Below are positions 8,588-17,988 of a stretch of DNA of 64,000 bases, one piece after another. The notes under the pieces were generated by a model. That model searched no databases. It worked only from the letters and a program-made list of their open reading frames with translations, and had not been told where the DNA came from. The position numbers were made by a program, and so were the translations under genes. The DNA is taken from contig NZ_PDWV01000001.1 of NCBI RefSeq assembly GCF_010093385.1, positions 141,004 through 205,003 of the forward strand, given 5' to 3'. Each line of letters starts with the position of its first letter. The first letter of the stretch is position 1. The stretch comes from Pseudoxanthomonas mexicana (GTDB lineage Bacteria > Pseudomonadota > Gammaproteobacteria > Xanthomonadales > Xanthomonadaceae).

Positions 8588-9022
8588 GTGGCCCCTCTGC
8601 ACGCCCTGGTCTATCAGAGCCAGGCCACGCGTCCGCTGGATGCGAACGACCTCGACCGGCTGCTGCTGGATGCGCGTGTGGCGAACGAGCTGGCCGACGT
8701 GACCGGTGCACTCCTGCATGGCGGTCAGCGCTTCGTGCAGTACCTGGAAGGAACGCGCGCGGACGTGGAGCAGATCTACGCCCGCATCGCGCGCGCCAGC
8801 CAGCACCATCGACTGGAGATCCTGGAGCAGGGCAGGGTGGAAAAGCGCCTGTTCCAGCGCTGGCACATGGGCTTCGCCACCGCACCGCAGACGCTGGTGC
8901 AACAGCTCAGCCAATCGCAGTGGCGTCGCGAGATTCCGTGGCTGGAAGACGAGTCCGCTGCGTCCTCGGGTCTGACGCGCCTGCTCGCCTTCTGGAAAGA
9001 GGAAGCCGGGCTCGCGCACTGA
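8588..9022 (+). CDS. BLUF-domain blue-light sensor
   Basis: 144 residues from GTG 8588, chosen because the BLUF fold starts at once (LHALVYQSQATRPLD). The flavin-contacting residues can be placed: Tyr in VYQS (about residue 7), the Asn/Gln region in ALLHGGQRFVQYLEG (about 42-56), and Trp/Met in RWHMGF (about 96-101). A C-terminal helical extension of about 45 residues has no output domain, so this is a short BLUF protein that must signal through a partner. No EAL, GGDEF or regulator gene is adjacent. A GTG start with only a weak ribosome site suggests low expression. Confidence 0.88.
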   Translation: MAPLHALVYQSQATRPLDANDLDRLLLDARVANELADVTGALLHGGQRFVQYLEGTRADVEQIYARIARASQHHRLEILEQGRVEKRLFQRWHMGFATAPQTLVQQLSQSQWRREIPWLEDESAASSGLTRLLAFWKEEAGLAH

Positions 9023-9028
9023 GGCGCG

Positions 9029-9415
9029 TCAGGGCCAGCGGTTGGGTTTGCCGCGGGTACTGTCCTCATCCATCGGCACCACGCAGAAGCGGTGGCCGGT
9101 GGGCGCTTCCATCACCCACCAGCGGTTGCGCACGTGCTGCACGCGCTTGGCGCCCAGCGCTTCCAGGCGCGCGACTTCCGCTTCGATGTCGTCGGTCTCG
9201 ATGTCCAGATGCACGCGCGCCTCGTGCTTCACCTTCTGCACTTCGATGTGCAGGCCGCCCGGGCCGGGTTCGAACTTGTCGTAGAGCCCAAGGTCGCCGT
9301 CATCCGGGTGCGTGACCTTCAGTCCGAGCGCGGCGCTCCAGAACGCCGACGCGGCATGCAGGTCGTCGACCTGGCTGTCGATGATGAAACCGGCCAGACG
9401 GCTGCGATGGCTCAT
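9029..9415 (-). CDS. VOC (glyoxalase/bleomycin-resistance fold) protein
   Basis: 128 residues. It has the two-lobe betaalphabetabetabeta pattern: FIIDSQVDDLHAASAFWSAA at the start, then LHIEVQK, VHLDIETDDIEAEVARLEAL and a closing GHRFCVVP. Candidate metal ligands are His in GLHIEV and VHLDIE and Glu in these strands. The start is ATG 9415 because the fold begins directly after it. The substrate is unknown. Its stop lies 6 bases from the convergent BLUF gene. About 130 bases without a gene separate its start from the E2 gene stop. Confidence 0.8.
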   Translation of the reverse strand: MSHRSRLAGFIIDSQVDDLHAASAFWSAALGLKVTHPDDGDLGLYDKFEPGPGGLHIEVQKVKHEARVHLDIETDDIEAEVARLEALGAKRVQHVRNRWWVMEAPTGHRFCVVPMDEDSTRGKPNRWP

Positions 9416-9545
9416 GGCGACTCCTGCGGTGGGATCACCGCGGCATCCTGCCACGCATCGCGGGCGAATGCTGCCCGCAGTGCGTCGGTTCCCACAGGGA
9501 GCGGGTGGGCGACGGGTACATGGCCGGCCACCCGCACGCAGTCGC

Positions 9546-10916
9546 TCAGTACGGCAGGGCCAGGTCGTCGATCAGCGCCTTCAGGAAGCGCGCCGCCTCG
9601 CCCCCCGTGCAAGCGCGATGGTCGAAGGTCACCGACAGCGGGATGACCTTGTGCGATTCGAATCCCCCCATCACCGGCTTGACCTGGTGGCGGGCGCGGC
9701 CGGCGGCGACGATGGCCACGCACGGCGGTACCACCACGGGGGGGGCATAGCGGCCGGCGAACATGCCGAAGTTGCTCAGCGAAATCGTGTAGCCGGTCAG
9801 CTCGGACGGCGGAATGCTGCGGTCCTCCACCTGCGCGCGCAGGCGGTTGATGCTCTCGCGCACAGCGCCGGCTTCGAGCAGGTCTGCGTTGCGGAGTGCC
9901 GGCACGAACAGGCCGTCATCGGTATCCACCGCGATGCCGATATCGACATGCGGGTGCAGTGTGCGGGTCAGCTTCTCACCGTCGAACCAGGCGTTCATCG
10001 CCGGCACCATCTTGCAGGCGCGGACGATGGCGCGGACCAGGCGGCCGGTCATGTCGTTGCCGGGCGTCCAGGCGTGGATGTCGGCGTCGTCGCTGAGCGT
10101 GGTCGGCACGACCTTGGCATGCGCATCGGCCATCACGCGCGCCATGTTCCGGCGCACGCCCTTGAGCTGTTCGGGCTGGCCGCTGACCGACACGCCCGGC
10201 GGCTGCGTGCGCATCGGCTTGCCGGTGGCGGACAGTGTGGTGCGCTGCGGGTTCGCGACCGGTGCCGCCGCGGCGGCCGGCGCGGTGGTGCGTGCGGGTG
10301 CGGCGGTCGTGGTGCCGCGCGCGGACCCGTCTGCAGCGGCCTGTTTCACGTCCTGCATCGTCACTGCGCCGTCGGCGCCGCTGGCGCGCACGCGCGACAG
10401 ATCCACGCCCAGCTTCTTCGCCATCGCGCGCACGGCCGGCATGGCCTTGACGCCGCCGACGGCGATCGCCTGTTCGGTGTGCACCGCATTGGACGACTGC
10501 ATGGCACCCACCACGGTGCCGGCGTCGGCATCGGCCTCCGTGGTAGCGACGTCAGTCGCGATAGAGGCTGCATCGGGCGTAGGGTTCGCGACTGACGTCG
10601 CTCCCACGGTGGACTTCGGCGGACCGTGGTGATGGCCGGTGTCCTGGCCTTCCGCGCGTTGCGGCAGGTTGGCGTCGGGCTCGAATACGGCCAGCATGCT
10701 GCCGGTGACGACGACATCGCCCGCGGCACCGGCCAGCTTCACCACCTTGCCGGAGACCGGAGACGGCACTTCGACCACGGCCTTGGCGGTCTCCATCGAC
10801 ACCAGCGGTTCGTCCAGGCGGATCACGTCGCCTTCCTTGACGAACCACTCGACGATGGTCGCGTCCGGGAGGCCTTCGCCCAGGTCGGGAAGGTGGAAGG
10901 TCTTGCTCTCGCTCAT
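9546..10916 (-). CDS. 2-oxoacid dehydrogenase E2 (dihydrolipoyl acyltransferase)
   Basis: 456 residues. The lipoyl domain is residues 1-80 with the lipoylated lysine in VSMETAKAVVEV. A long linker (about 85-150) carries a repeat-derived insert. The peripheral subunit-binding domain is about 150-190 (MPAVRAMAKKLGVDLSRV). The catalytic domain contains DHRACTGGEA with the active His near the C-terminus. Only one lipoyl domain is present. It is the last gene of a four-gene operon with E1alpha, E1beta and an SH3-like protein. No E3 gene follows. The E1alpha/E1beta type points to a branched-chain or pyruvate complex; sequence alone does not decide, so no symbol is given. Confidence 0.9.
   Translation of the reverse strand: MSESKTFHLPDLGEGLPDATIVEWFVKEGDVIRLDEPLVSMETAKAVVEVPSPVSGKVVKLAGAAGDVVVTGSMLAVFEPDANLPQRAEGQDTGHHHGPPKSTVGATSVANPTPDAASIATDVATTEADADAGTVVGAMQSSNAVHTEQAIAVGGVKAMPAVRAMAKKLGVDLSRVRASGADGAVTMQDVKQAAADGSARGTTTAAPARTTAPAAAAAPVANPQRTTLSATGKPMRTQPPGVSVSGQPEQLKGVRRNMARVMADAHAKVVPTTLSDDADIHAWTPGNDMTGRLVRAIVRACKMVPAMNAWFDGEKLTRTLHPHVDIGIAVDTDDGLFVPALRNADLLEAGAVRESINRLRAQVEDRSIPPSELTGYTISLSNFGMFAGRYAPPVVVPPCVAIVAAGRARHQVKPVMGGFESHKVIPLSVTFDHRACTGGEAARFLKALIDDLALPY
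10543..10607. repeat. SMAG-like inverted repeat inside the E2 coding region
   Basis: The arms AGCGACGTCAGTCGCGA (10545-10561) and TCGCGACTGACGTCGCT (10586-10602) are perfect 17-base reverse complements, preceded by GTAG at 10543 and followed by CCCAC. The unit is closely related to the intergenic repeats at 6698 and 36173. It lies in the interdomain linker of E2 and keeps the frame, adding a segment rich in Ala, Thr, Ser, Val and Asp. Confidence 0.85.
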
Positions 10917-11281
10917 TCGGATGTCTCTTCGGTAATCGTATCGTTGATCAGGTCAAGGTCGCGCGCCGGCAGCCAGCCGCTGCGGCCGTCCGCATGCGTG
11001 CACCACCACCAGTCGCCCAATTCGTGCTGGAGGGCGACGGTGTCGCCGGCCCGCACGTCCAGCTCCTGTGCGGAGTAGTCACGCAGGGCGACGGCATGGC
11101 CGTCGTCCCGCGGTTGCAGCCAGTCCACAGGCGCCCACCCGGCATTGCCGTCGGCGGTGGGGGTCCAAGCGAAGGCCGGCCATTCGGTGTCGCGGGCGCC
11201 GAGCGCGACCACGTCGCCGCGCGCGAACCTGATGGGGTTCGCGTACTGGGTGCGGTAGTCGCGGACGGCGCGGGCGCGCAT
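10913..11281 (-). CDS. SH3-like protein within the dehydrogenase operon
   Basis: 122 residues. Two SH3-like repeats are visible: RAVRDYRTQYANPIRFARGD...GWAPVDWL (1-60) and VALRDYSAQELDVRAGDTVA...SGWLPARDL (68-112). Each has the ALYDY-like start, a RxGD turn and a GWxP end. It overlaps the E1beta stop (TGATG at 11281) and the E2 start (ATGA at 10913-10916), so it is tightly coupled to both. No signal peptide is present. The role is unknown; the placement suggests it may bind proline-rich linkers in E2 or E1, which is inference. Confidence 0.8.
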   Translation of the reverse strand: MRARAVRDYRTQYANPIRFARGDVVALGARDTEWPAFAWTPTADGNAGWAPVDWLQPRDDGHAVALRDYSAQELDVRAGDTVALQHELGDWWWCTHADGRSGWLPARDLDLINDTITEETSE

Positions 11282-12324
11282 CAGCCGGCCGCCATCACCC
11301 GCTTGGCCGCGGCGACGATCTTGTCGACGCTGGGCAGGTACTTCATTTCCAGGCGGAACAGCGGAATGTGGGTGTCGTAGCCGGTGACGCGCTCGGCCGG
11401 GGCCAGCAGGTCGTACATGGAGTGCTCGGCCAGGCGGGCGGCGATCTCGGCGCCGAAGCCGGCGGTGCGCGGCGCTTCGTGCACGATCACGCAGCGGCCG
11501 GTCTTGGCCACCGATTCGGCGATGGTGTCGAAGTCGAGCGGACGCAGCGGGGCCACGTCGATGACTTCGGCGCTGATGCCTTCGCCGGCGAGTTTGTCGG
11601 CGGCTTCCAGCACTTCCTTCACCTGCGCCCCCCAGGTCACCAGGGGGACGTCGGTGCCGTCGCGCAGCACGAAGCACACGTCCAGCGGCAGCGCTTCGCC
11701 GTCGTCGGTGACCACTTCCTTGTACTGGCGGTAGATGCGCTTGGGCTCCCTGTAAATGACCGGGTCCGGGTCGCGGATCGCGGCCAGCAGCAGGCCGTAA
11801 GCGCGCTGCGGCGAGGACGGCATCACCACGCGCAGCCCGGGCACGTTGGTGAAAATGGCCTCGTTGGCTTCGCTGTGGTGTTCCGGCGCGCGGATGCCGC
11901 CGCCCCACGGCACGCGCAGCACCATCGGGCAGTGCAGGCGGCCGCGCGTGCGGGTGCGCAGGCGGGCGGCGTGGCAGATGATGTGGTCGACCATCGGATA
12001 GACGAAGCCGTCGAACTGCGCTTCGGCCACGGGCTTCATGCCCTGCGCGGCCAGGCCTATGGTCAGGCCGGCGATGGTGGTCTCGTCCAGCGGCGTGTCG
12101 AGCACGCGCTCGGGGCCGAACTTCTGCTGCAGGCCGGCGGTGGCGCGGAACACGCCGCCGTTCACGCCCACGTCCTCGCCCAGCACCAGCACGGATTCGT
12201 CGGGCGCGATCTCCCAGGCCAGCGCCTGGGTGATGGCTTCGATCAGGGTGATCGCGGTCGGGGTGGCCACGGTCTCGGCGTTCTGGGTCTTCGCCACGGT
12301 CTTGGTCTCCATCACGGCGCTCAT
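11281..12324 (-). CDS. 2-oxoacid dehydrogenase E1 beta subunit
   Basis: 347 residues. It has the transketolase-like pyrimidine-binding half (LVLGEDVGVNGGVFRATAGL, residues about 45-65) and the C-terminal swivel domain (VPLVTWGAQVKEVLEAADKL, about 225-245). The catalytic His lies in IRAPEHHSEANEA, and GLAAQGMKPVAEAQF is typical of the family. The N-terminal 25 residues (MSAVMETKTVAKTQNAETVA) are an extra, probably flexible, leader. Its ATG overlaps the E1alpha stop by 4 bases (ATGA), so the two subunits are translationally coupled and made in equal amounts. It binds thiamine diphosphate at the interface with E1alpha. Confidence 0.92.
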   Translation of the reverse strand: MSAVMETKTVAKTQNAETVATPTAITLIEAITQALAWEIAPDESVLVLGEDVGVNGGVFRATAGLQQKFGPERVLDTPLDETTIAGLTIGLAAQGMKPVAEAQFDGFVYPMVDHIICHAARLRTRTRGRLHCPMVLRVPWGGGIRAPEHHSEANEAIFTNVPGLRVVMPSSPQRAYGLLLAAIRDPDPVIYREPKRIYRQYKEVVTDDGEALPLDVCFVLRDGTDVPLVTWGAQVKEVLEAADKLAGEGISAEVIDVAPLRPLDFDTIAESVAKTGRCVIVHEAPRTAGFGAEIAARLAEHSMYDLLAPAERVTGYDTHIPLFRLEMKYLPSVDKIVAAAKRVMAAG

Positions 12325-13406
12325 GCGCGTCCCTCCGCGGCGATCGCGGCGGCGCGCTGCTGCAACAGTTCCGGCGGCGGATCGGCGTAGAGGTAGTCGA
12401 ACATCGCCTCGACCGGCTGCACCGGCGTGTTGAGGTAGGCGTTGACCTCCTCGTCCACGCGCGCGCCGCATTCCTCTTTCCACGCGGCTTCGTCGGCTTC
12501 GCTCCAGGCGCCCTGCGCGGTCAGCCAGGTGCGCAGGCGCGTCATCGGTTCGCGTTCCCAGCCGGCCTTCACTTCGGCATCGTCGCGGTAGCGGCGCGCA
12601 TCGTCGGCGGTGGTGTGGTCGGACAGGCGATAGGTGACGAACTCGATCACCGTGCCGCCTTGGCCCTTGCGGGCGCGCTCGCTGGCGCGGCGCATGCCCT
12701 CGAGCACGGCGATCAGGTCGTTGCCGTCCACCTGCAGGCAGTGCAGGCCGCCGGCCAGGCCCTTCTGCGCCAGCGTCTGCGCACCGGTCTGCGCGCTGCG
12801 CGGCACCGAGATCGCCCAGCCGTTGTTGATCACGCCCAGCACCAGCGGCAGCTCGTAGGCGCCGGCGGAATTCAGCGCCGCGTAGAAATCGGTCTTGGAC
12901 GAACCGCCGTCGCCGCAGGTCGCCACCGCGATGTGCGGTTGCTTGCGCAGTTTGAACGACAGCGCTGCGCCGGCCGCATGCAGGCACTGGGTGGAGATCG
13001 GCACGCAGAACGGGAAATCGCTGCGCGCATCGCTGTCGCGGTCGAAGTCGCTGCCGCGCTCGTCGCCGCCCCAGTACATCAGCACGTCGCGCGGCTTCAC
13101 CCCGCGCATGAACATGGCGCCGTATTCGCGGTAGCTGGGCGCGTACACGTCGCCCGGGCGCATCGAGGCGCCGATGCCGACGTGGGTGGCCTCGTGGCCC
13201 AGGCAGGCCGCATAGGTGCCCAGCTTGCCGGTGCGCTGCAGGGCGATGGCCTTGGTGTCGAAGGTGCGCACGAACAGCATCTGCTTGAACAGCTCGCGCA
13301 GGCGGGCGACATCGCGCCCGGCCTCGGGCAGGTCGTTGCGCACCAGGGTGCCGTCGGGGCCCAGGTACTGGAGGTATTCGATCTCGAAGCTTGCGGCGAT
13401 GCTCAT
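12321..13406 (-). CDS. 2-oxoacid dehydrogenase E1 alpha subunit
   Basis: 361 residues. The thiamine-diphosphate motif is ATCGDGGSSKTDFYAALNSA...NNGWAIS (about residues 170-215), and the phosphorylation-loop-like stretch is TYRLSDHTTADDARRYR (about 275). LGTYAACLGHEATHVGIGAS resembles the 2-oxoisovalerate dehydrogenase/acetoin type rather than the homodimeric AceE type. It is the first gene of a four-gene operon. The start ATG 13406 removes a basic, low-quality upstream extension. Upstream, a short AT-rich tract near 13,440-13,455 could hold the promoter, but I could not assign boxes. Confidence 0.92.
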   Translation of the reverse strand: MSIAASFEIEYLQYLGPDGTLVRNDLPEAGRDVARLRELFKQMLFVRTFDTKAIALQRTGKLGTYAACLGHEATHVGIGASMRPGDVYAPSYREYGAMFMRGVKPRDVLMYWGGDERGSDFDRDSDARSDFPFCVPISTQCLHAAGAALSFKLRKQPHIAVATCGDGGSSKTDFYAALNSAGAYELPLVLGVINNGWAISVPRSAQTGAQTLAQKGLAGGLHCLQVDGNDLIAVLEGMRRASERARKGQGGTVIEFVTYRLSDHTTADDARRYRDDAEVKAGWEREPMTRLRTWLTAQGAWSEADEAAWKEECGARVDEEVNAYLNTPVQPVEAMFDYLYADPPPELLQQRAAAIAAEGRA

Positions 13407-13614
13407 CTGGACGGTGTTCTCGTCAGTGGCGGAAATGGTTTCAAATGTAATTTTAGGAGCTGAGCGCCCGGCAGCTGTCGTGCAATGCAACAAGACGGGG
13501 GTGGATGGCGCGGGCCCTACGGTGAAACCGGTGCTGAAACAGCGGCTTGGACGGCGGTCGTCCCGCGGCAGTCCGTCTGTTCCCGGACGTGACGCGCGTC
13601 GCGGCCTGCGCAAA

Positions 13615-13647
13615 CGACAAGGGGCGCGGTTGCCCGCGCCCCTGTCG
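13615..13647 (-). terminator. Terminator after the nuclease gene
   Basis: Stem GGGGCGCGG (13621-13629) / CCGCGCCCC (13634-13642), extended outward by GACA/TGTC around one bulged A. It lies 22 bases past the nuclease stop, with GTCGTTTG following on the minus strand. Confidence 0.55.
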
Positions 13648-13668
13648 ACCCCACGATGACGGGAAAGT

Positions 13669-16600
13669 TCAGCGGATGCGCTGGATCAGGCGATCGTGGT
13701 TGTTGGTCGGGTTCGGGTCCGTCGTCGTGCTGCTGACGGTGGCGTCGAACTCCAGCGAGGTGCCCCGCTTGGGCTTGCCCGGCACCACCAGAGCGAAGGC
13801 CAGCGTCTGCACGCCGCGCGCCATGGCGCCGCTGCGGCTGCAGTCGGCAGCAGCGCCGTCCGGGGTGTCCTGCACGCGGGTGCAGCTCCAGCCGCTAGGG
13901 GCGGCGACGGCGGCGTAGCGGGCATCGACGTTGCTGGTCAGGCGCACGGTCACCTGCTCGGCTGCATCCGGCCCGGCGTTGCGCACCGGCACCAGCAGCG
14001 TGGCGATGGTGCCGCGGCGCAGCGGCAGGGCGGCGCCGAGCAGCTTCACCGACAGGTCGGCGCGGGTCTGCGGCAGTGCGGCCACGGCCACCGAGACGGC
14101 AGCGGTGTTGTCGCCGTTGGCCGGGTCGAGCACGGTCGAGTTGGCCGACACGCCCAGGCCGAGCGTGGCACCTGCTGCGCTGGCCGGGACGACGGCGTCA
14201 ATGGCGAAGGTCGCTTCGTCACCCACCGCCAGCGACGGCACGGTGCAGGCCACGCGGGTGGTGCCCGCCGAGACTTCCGGCGCCGCACAGCTCCAGCCGG
14301 CCGGCAGCGTGGCCAGCGACGGCGACAGCTCGGCCGAGAACACGAACGCGAACGCGGCCGGCGATGCCGCACCCGGGCCCGCATTGCGGACGGTGCGGTG
14401 TAGCGCACGGTGTCACCGACGTTGGCGTCGGCACGGTCGGCCGACACAGTCGCCGACAGGTCGGCGCGGGCGAAGGACGGCACGCGGATGCTCCGGCGCA
14501 CCGGATCGTGGTCGGACGAACGCACGGCCAGCGAGGCGTCGCCGAAGTTGTCCACGCCGAAGTCCGCATTGATGCGCGCATGGTCCACGCGCAGCGCGGC
14601 ATCCATCACCAGCGACTCGTTGACCAGCACGTGGTCCAGCGTCTGCGCATTGCCCTCAAACGAATACGAGTAACGCTGCGCCGGATCGGCGATCAGCTGC
14701 GACCCATCCACCAGCGGCACGGTCAGCGGGCTGGGCATCCAGGTCAGCACCTGGTCTTCCGGCGCGGCGTCGCCCCGGATGATGCCCATCACGTCAACGT
14801 AGCCGTCGTTGAACTCGAACGCGTTGAAGTCGCCGACCAGCACGATCTTCTCGTCCGGGTTCGCCTGCTGCATCTCCTCGACCAGCTGCGCCAGGTAGAC
14901 GGCCTGCGCACCGCGCTTCACCCGCACGCGCTCGCCGCCGGTGGCCCAGCCGCTGCTGCCGGGCAGGGTGTCGTTGATGTCGTTGAGCGAACGCAGGTGG
15001 TTGACGATGACCGTCAGCGGATAGCTCGAGGTCGCGTCCTGGTGCACGCGGGCGCGCAGGCGCAGCGGCGGACGGTCGTTGAGCAGGCTGGTGGTGCCGT
15101 TCGGGTTGGCAAGGGTGGTCTCCTTGCCGAACTGCGCCACGTCCAGCACCTCGACGCGGGCCACACCGTCGGCGGTCAGGCGCGAGCTGACCAGGAAGCC
15201 GACGTTGATGCCGCCCACGTCGTTGCCCGGCTGCAGGTACGGCACATAGCCCGGGCGCGCGGCGCAGGTGGCGTCGATGCGTTCGGACAGCAGCTGCAGC
15301 ACGCGCAGGTTCTCCACTTCCACCGCGCCCAGGATGTCCGGGGTCTTCAGGTAGTCGCAGATCGCCAGTGCCGCCTTGGCCAGCCGCTTGTCCAGCGCTT
15401 CCGGCGTCAGCGTCACCGCGCCGTTGCTGTCGTTGACCTCGTCGAACAGACGCAGCAGGTTGAAGCTGCCGACGGTGACTTCGTCGTAGTGGGGGTCGTT
15501 GACGGCTTCCGGCAGGCGGCCACCGCTGACGGTCGGCGGCGTGGCCACGTCGGGCAGCAGCGCCCAGGTGCCGGCGAAGTAGTCCAGCACGCCCAGCAGG
15601 CCCGCGACCTCCGCCCCGGTATCGACCGAAAGCGGCTGTGCGCCGACCTGGCCGCGGCTGCGCACCATCAGGCGTTCCTGGTTGGTGTCGAAGCGCGGCG
15701 GGGTCTTGCCGGCCGGCAGGGGGATGGCATCCATCCCGCCGATGCCGGCTTCGCGGAACGGACGCGCCACGCCGGGCAGGGCGACGTGGAACACGCCGTC
15801 GCTGAAGGACAGCGCGTCGTTCTCATCGATGCTGCCGCCGGACGGGGCGATCACCACCGACTGCGCCACGCTCACGCGCATGGCTTCCAGCCGCTCCAGC
15901 GTGCCGGGCAGGGCGTCGGGACCCAGTTCGGCGGCGGTCAGTTCGATCGCGGCGGGCAGGGCGAGGCCGGTTTCCAGCACCTCCACCGTCGGCGTGACGA
16001 TCTCGGTGATCGCCAGTTGATGCGGATTGGACGACGGGGTGGATTCCTCGACCGTGCCGGTCACGCGCACGCGGTTGCCGACCGCGGCGGTGGCGGGCGG
16101 TGCGCTGCTGGTGAACACGAACACGGCATCGGACGTGGCCGGGTCGCCGTCGTCGTTGGCGGCCTGCAGGAAGAAGCCGTTGTTGAACTTGATCGCAGTG
16201 ACGATGCCCTCGGTCACCACGCGCTTGCCATTGTGCGGCGACAACAGGCCGTTGCCTTGGATCTGGGCGATGGTCAGCGCCAGCGGCGGATCGGGCGGTT
16301 CCGGCGGCTCCGCGCCGCTGTTGCGCGGGTTCGGCGCACCGACCGCGAAGTCGGCGCCGTTGTTGTTGGTGTCGATGCTGCCATCGCCGCCACGCAGCGC
16401 AGCGGTGGTGTTGCTCAGCGTGCCGGTCGGCGCGCTGCCTTCGAAGCAGTTGGCCGCGCTGCCGAAGCCGACGAAGTCGACCACGTTCGCATCGGCGGTC
16501 GGGCAAGCACCGGTCAGCGCCGTCGTGCTGCGGCTCAGCGCGACCTTGCCGGCCGTGCCGGCCATGGCGATGGTACCGGTGGCGTCGGGCGTGGGCAGGT

Positions 16601-16913
16601 CCACCGTGCCGCCGGCGCCCTGCGCCTGCTGGATCAGGTAGAAACCGCCGGCCGGGATGCTGCCGCTGAGGTTGGTGCGGCCATTCCAGGTGGTACCCGT
16701 GGAGGAGGCGTACTGCACGCTCCAGCCGGTCAGGTCGACCGCGGTGGGTCCGTTGTTGCGCAGCTCGATGAAGTCGTTCTTCAGCGTGGCGCCGCTGTTG
16801 CCGCCGCCGCCGTAGACCTGGCTGATGACCACCTGCGCCTGCACCGACGACGCGGCGAAGAGCAGGGCGAAAGACGCGAACACGGCCGCAAGGCGGCCCC
16901 GTGGCATTTCCAT
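13669..16913 (-). pseudogene. Extracellular nuclease (LTD + endonuclease/exonuclease/phosphatase), one-base frameshift
   Basis: The reading frame from ATG 16913 has a signal peptide (residues 1-26, ending SSVQA), a lamin-tail-like domain (QVVISQVYGGGGNSG...), an OB-like region around 205-290 and an endonuclease/exonuclease/phosphatase domain at about 475-800 (VTVGSFNLLRLFDE, GAVEVENL, VGDFNAFEFNDG, SSDHDPV). This is the ExeM/NucH type of secreted DNase. The frame is lost near 14,395, where RYT should continue as VTVRNAGPGAAS. The rest (to 13669) continues in another frame as a DUF11-like repeat region. Inserting one base at 14,395/14,396 restores one protein of about 1,080 residues. The catalytic domain lies upstream of the break, so a truncated but active enzyme is possible. 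Confidence 0.85.
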
Positions 16914-17124
16914 GTAACGGGTTCTCCCTCAGTGGATTGGATGCCGCCCCCTGTCGGGGGCGGATCCGCCCCCGGCCGGCGCAATGTAGCCCAAGCCTGT
17001 GGTACACGCATTGCATGGGCATGACATAAGTGCCGGTTTTCCATCGCCTTGCCGGGGTCGGCCACCGGCATCGGTTACGCTGGCGCCCCCGCCGCCCCCG
17101 GGCGGTGCCCCGGTTGATCGACGG

Positions 17125-17985
17125 ATGGCCGTAGAAAAGAACGAGCGCCCGCTGGAAGCGGGCATCCACACCGACCTTGCCGGTCGCATGAGCTATGGCG
17201 GCTACCTGCAGCTGGACCGCCTGTTGTCCGCGCAGCACCCGGTCTCCGATCCGCCGCACCACGACGAGATGCTGTTCATCGTGCAGCACCAGGTCTCGGA
17301 GCTGTGGATGAAGCTGATGATCCACGAGCTGCAGGCCGCCATCGGCTTCCTGCAGCGCGACCAGGTCTGGCAGTGCCGCAAGGTGCTGGCCCGCGCCAAG
17401 CAGGTGATGCGCCAGCTGACCGAGCAGTGGTCGGTGCTGGAGACGCTGACACCGTCCGAGTACATGGGCTTCCGCGACCTGCTGGGTCCGTCCTCGGGCT
17501 TCCAGTCGCTGCAGTACCGCACCATCGAGTTCCTGCTGGGCAACAAGAACGCGGCGATGCTGAAGGTGTTCTCGCACGATCCGGAAGACCATGCCGGCCT
17601 GGAGGCCGTGCTGGATGCGCCCAGCCTGTACGACGAGTTCCTGATGTATCTCGCCCGCTGGGGCCATGCGATCCCCGCCCAGCCCCTGCAGCGCGACTGG
17701 CGCCAGTCGCATGCCGCCGACGCTGCGCTGCTGCCGGTGTTGGAGGCCATCTACGAAGATACCGACCGCTACTGGCGGGAGTACTCGCTGTGCGAGGACC
17801 TGGTGGATCTGGAAAGCCAGTTCCAGCTTTGGCGCTTCCGCCACATGCGCACGGTGATGCGCATCATCGGCTTCAAGCGCGGCACCGGCGGCTCGAGCGG
17901 CGTGGGCTTCCTGCGCCAGGCGCTGGAGCTGACGTTCTTCCCGGAGCTGTTCGACGTGCGCACCTCGATCGGACCCGGCCGCTGA
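17125..17985 (+). CDS. kynA: Tryptophan 2,3-dioxygenase
   Basis: 286 residues, the usual bacterial length. It opens the indole ring of tryptophan to N-formylkynurenine with a heme cofactor. Family landmarks are [18 protein letters not shown] near the start, [20 protein letters not shown] (the heme-distal His is in this block), [11 protein letters not shown] near 120-132, and [20 protein letters not shown] with the proximal heme His near 240. ATG 17125 is preferred because the upstream extension is proline-rich and unlike TDO. It is divergent from the nuclease gene. No kynU or kynB gene is adjacent in the window. Confidence 0.95.
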   Translation: MAVEKNERPLEAGIHTDLAGRMSYGGYLQLDRLLSAQHPVSDPPHHDEMLFIVQHQVSELWMKLMIHELQAAIGFLQRDQVWQCRKVLARAKQVMRQLTEQWSVLETLTPSEYMGFRDLLGPSSGFQSLQYRTIEFLLGNKNAAMLKVFSHDPEDHAGLEAVLDAPSLYDEFLMYLARWGHAIPAQPLQRDWRQSHAADAALLPVLEAIYEDTDRYWREYSLCEDLVDLESQFQLWRFRHMRTVMRIIGFKRGTGGSSGVGFLRQALELTFFPELFDVRTSIGPGR

Positions 17986-17988
17986 GCG

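Noticed and set aside
14076..17024. 982-codon plus-strand frame opposite the nuclease gene
   Set aside because: His/Arg/Gly/Val-rich shadow without domains. The opposite strand has clear nuclease motifs.
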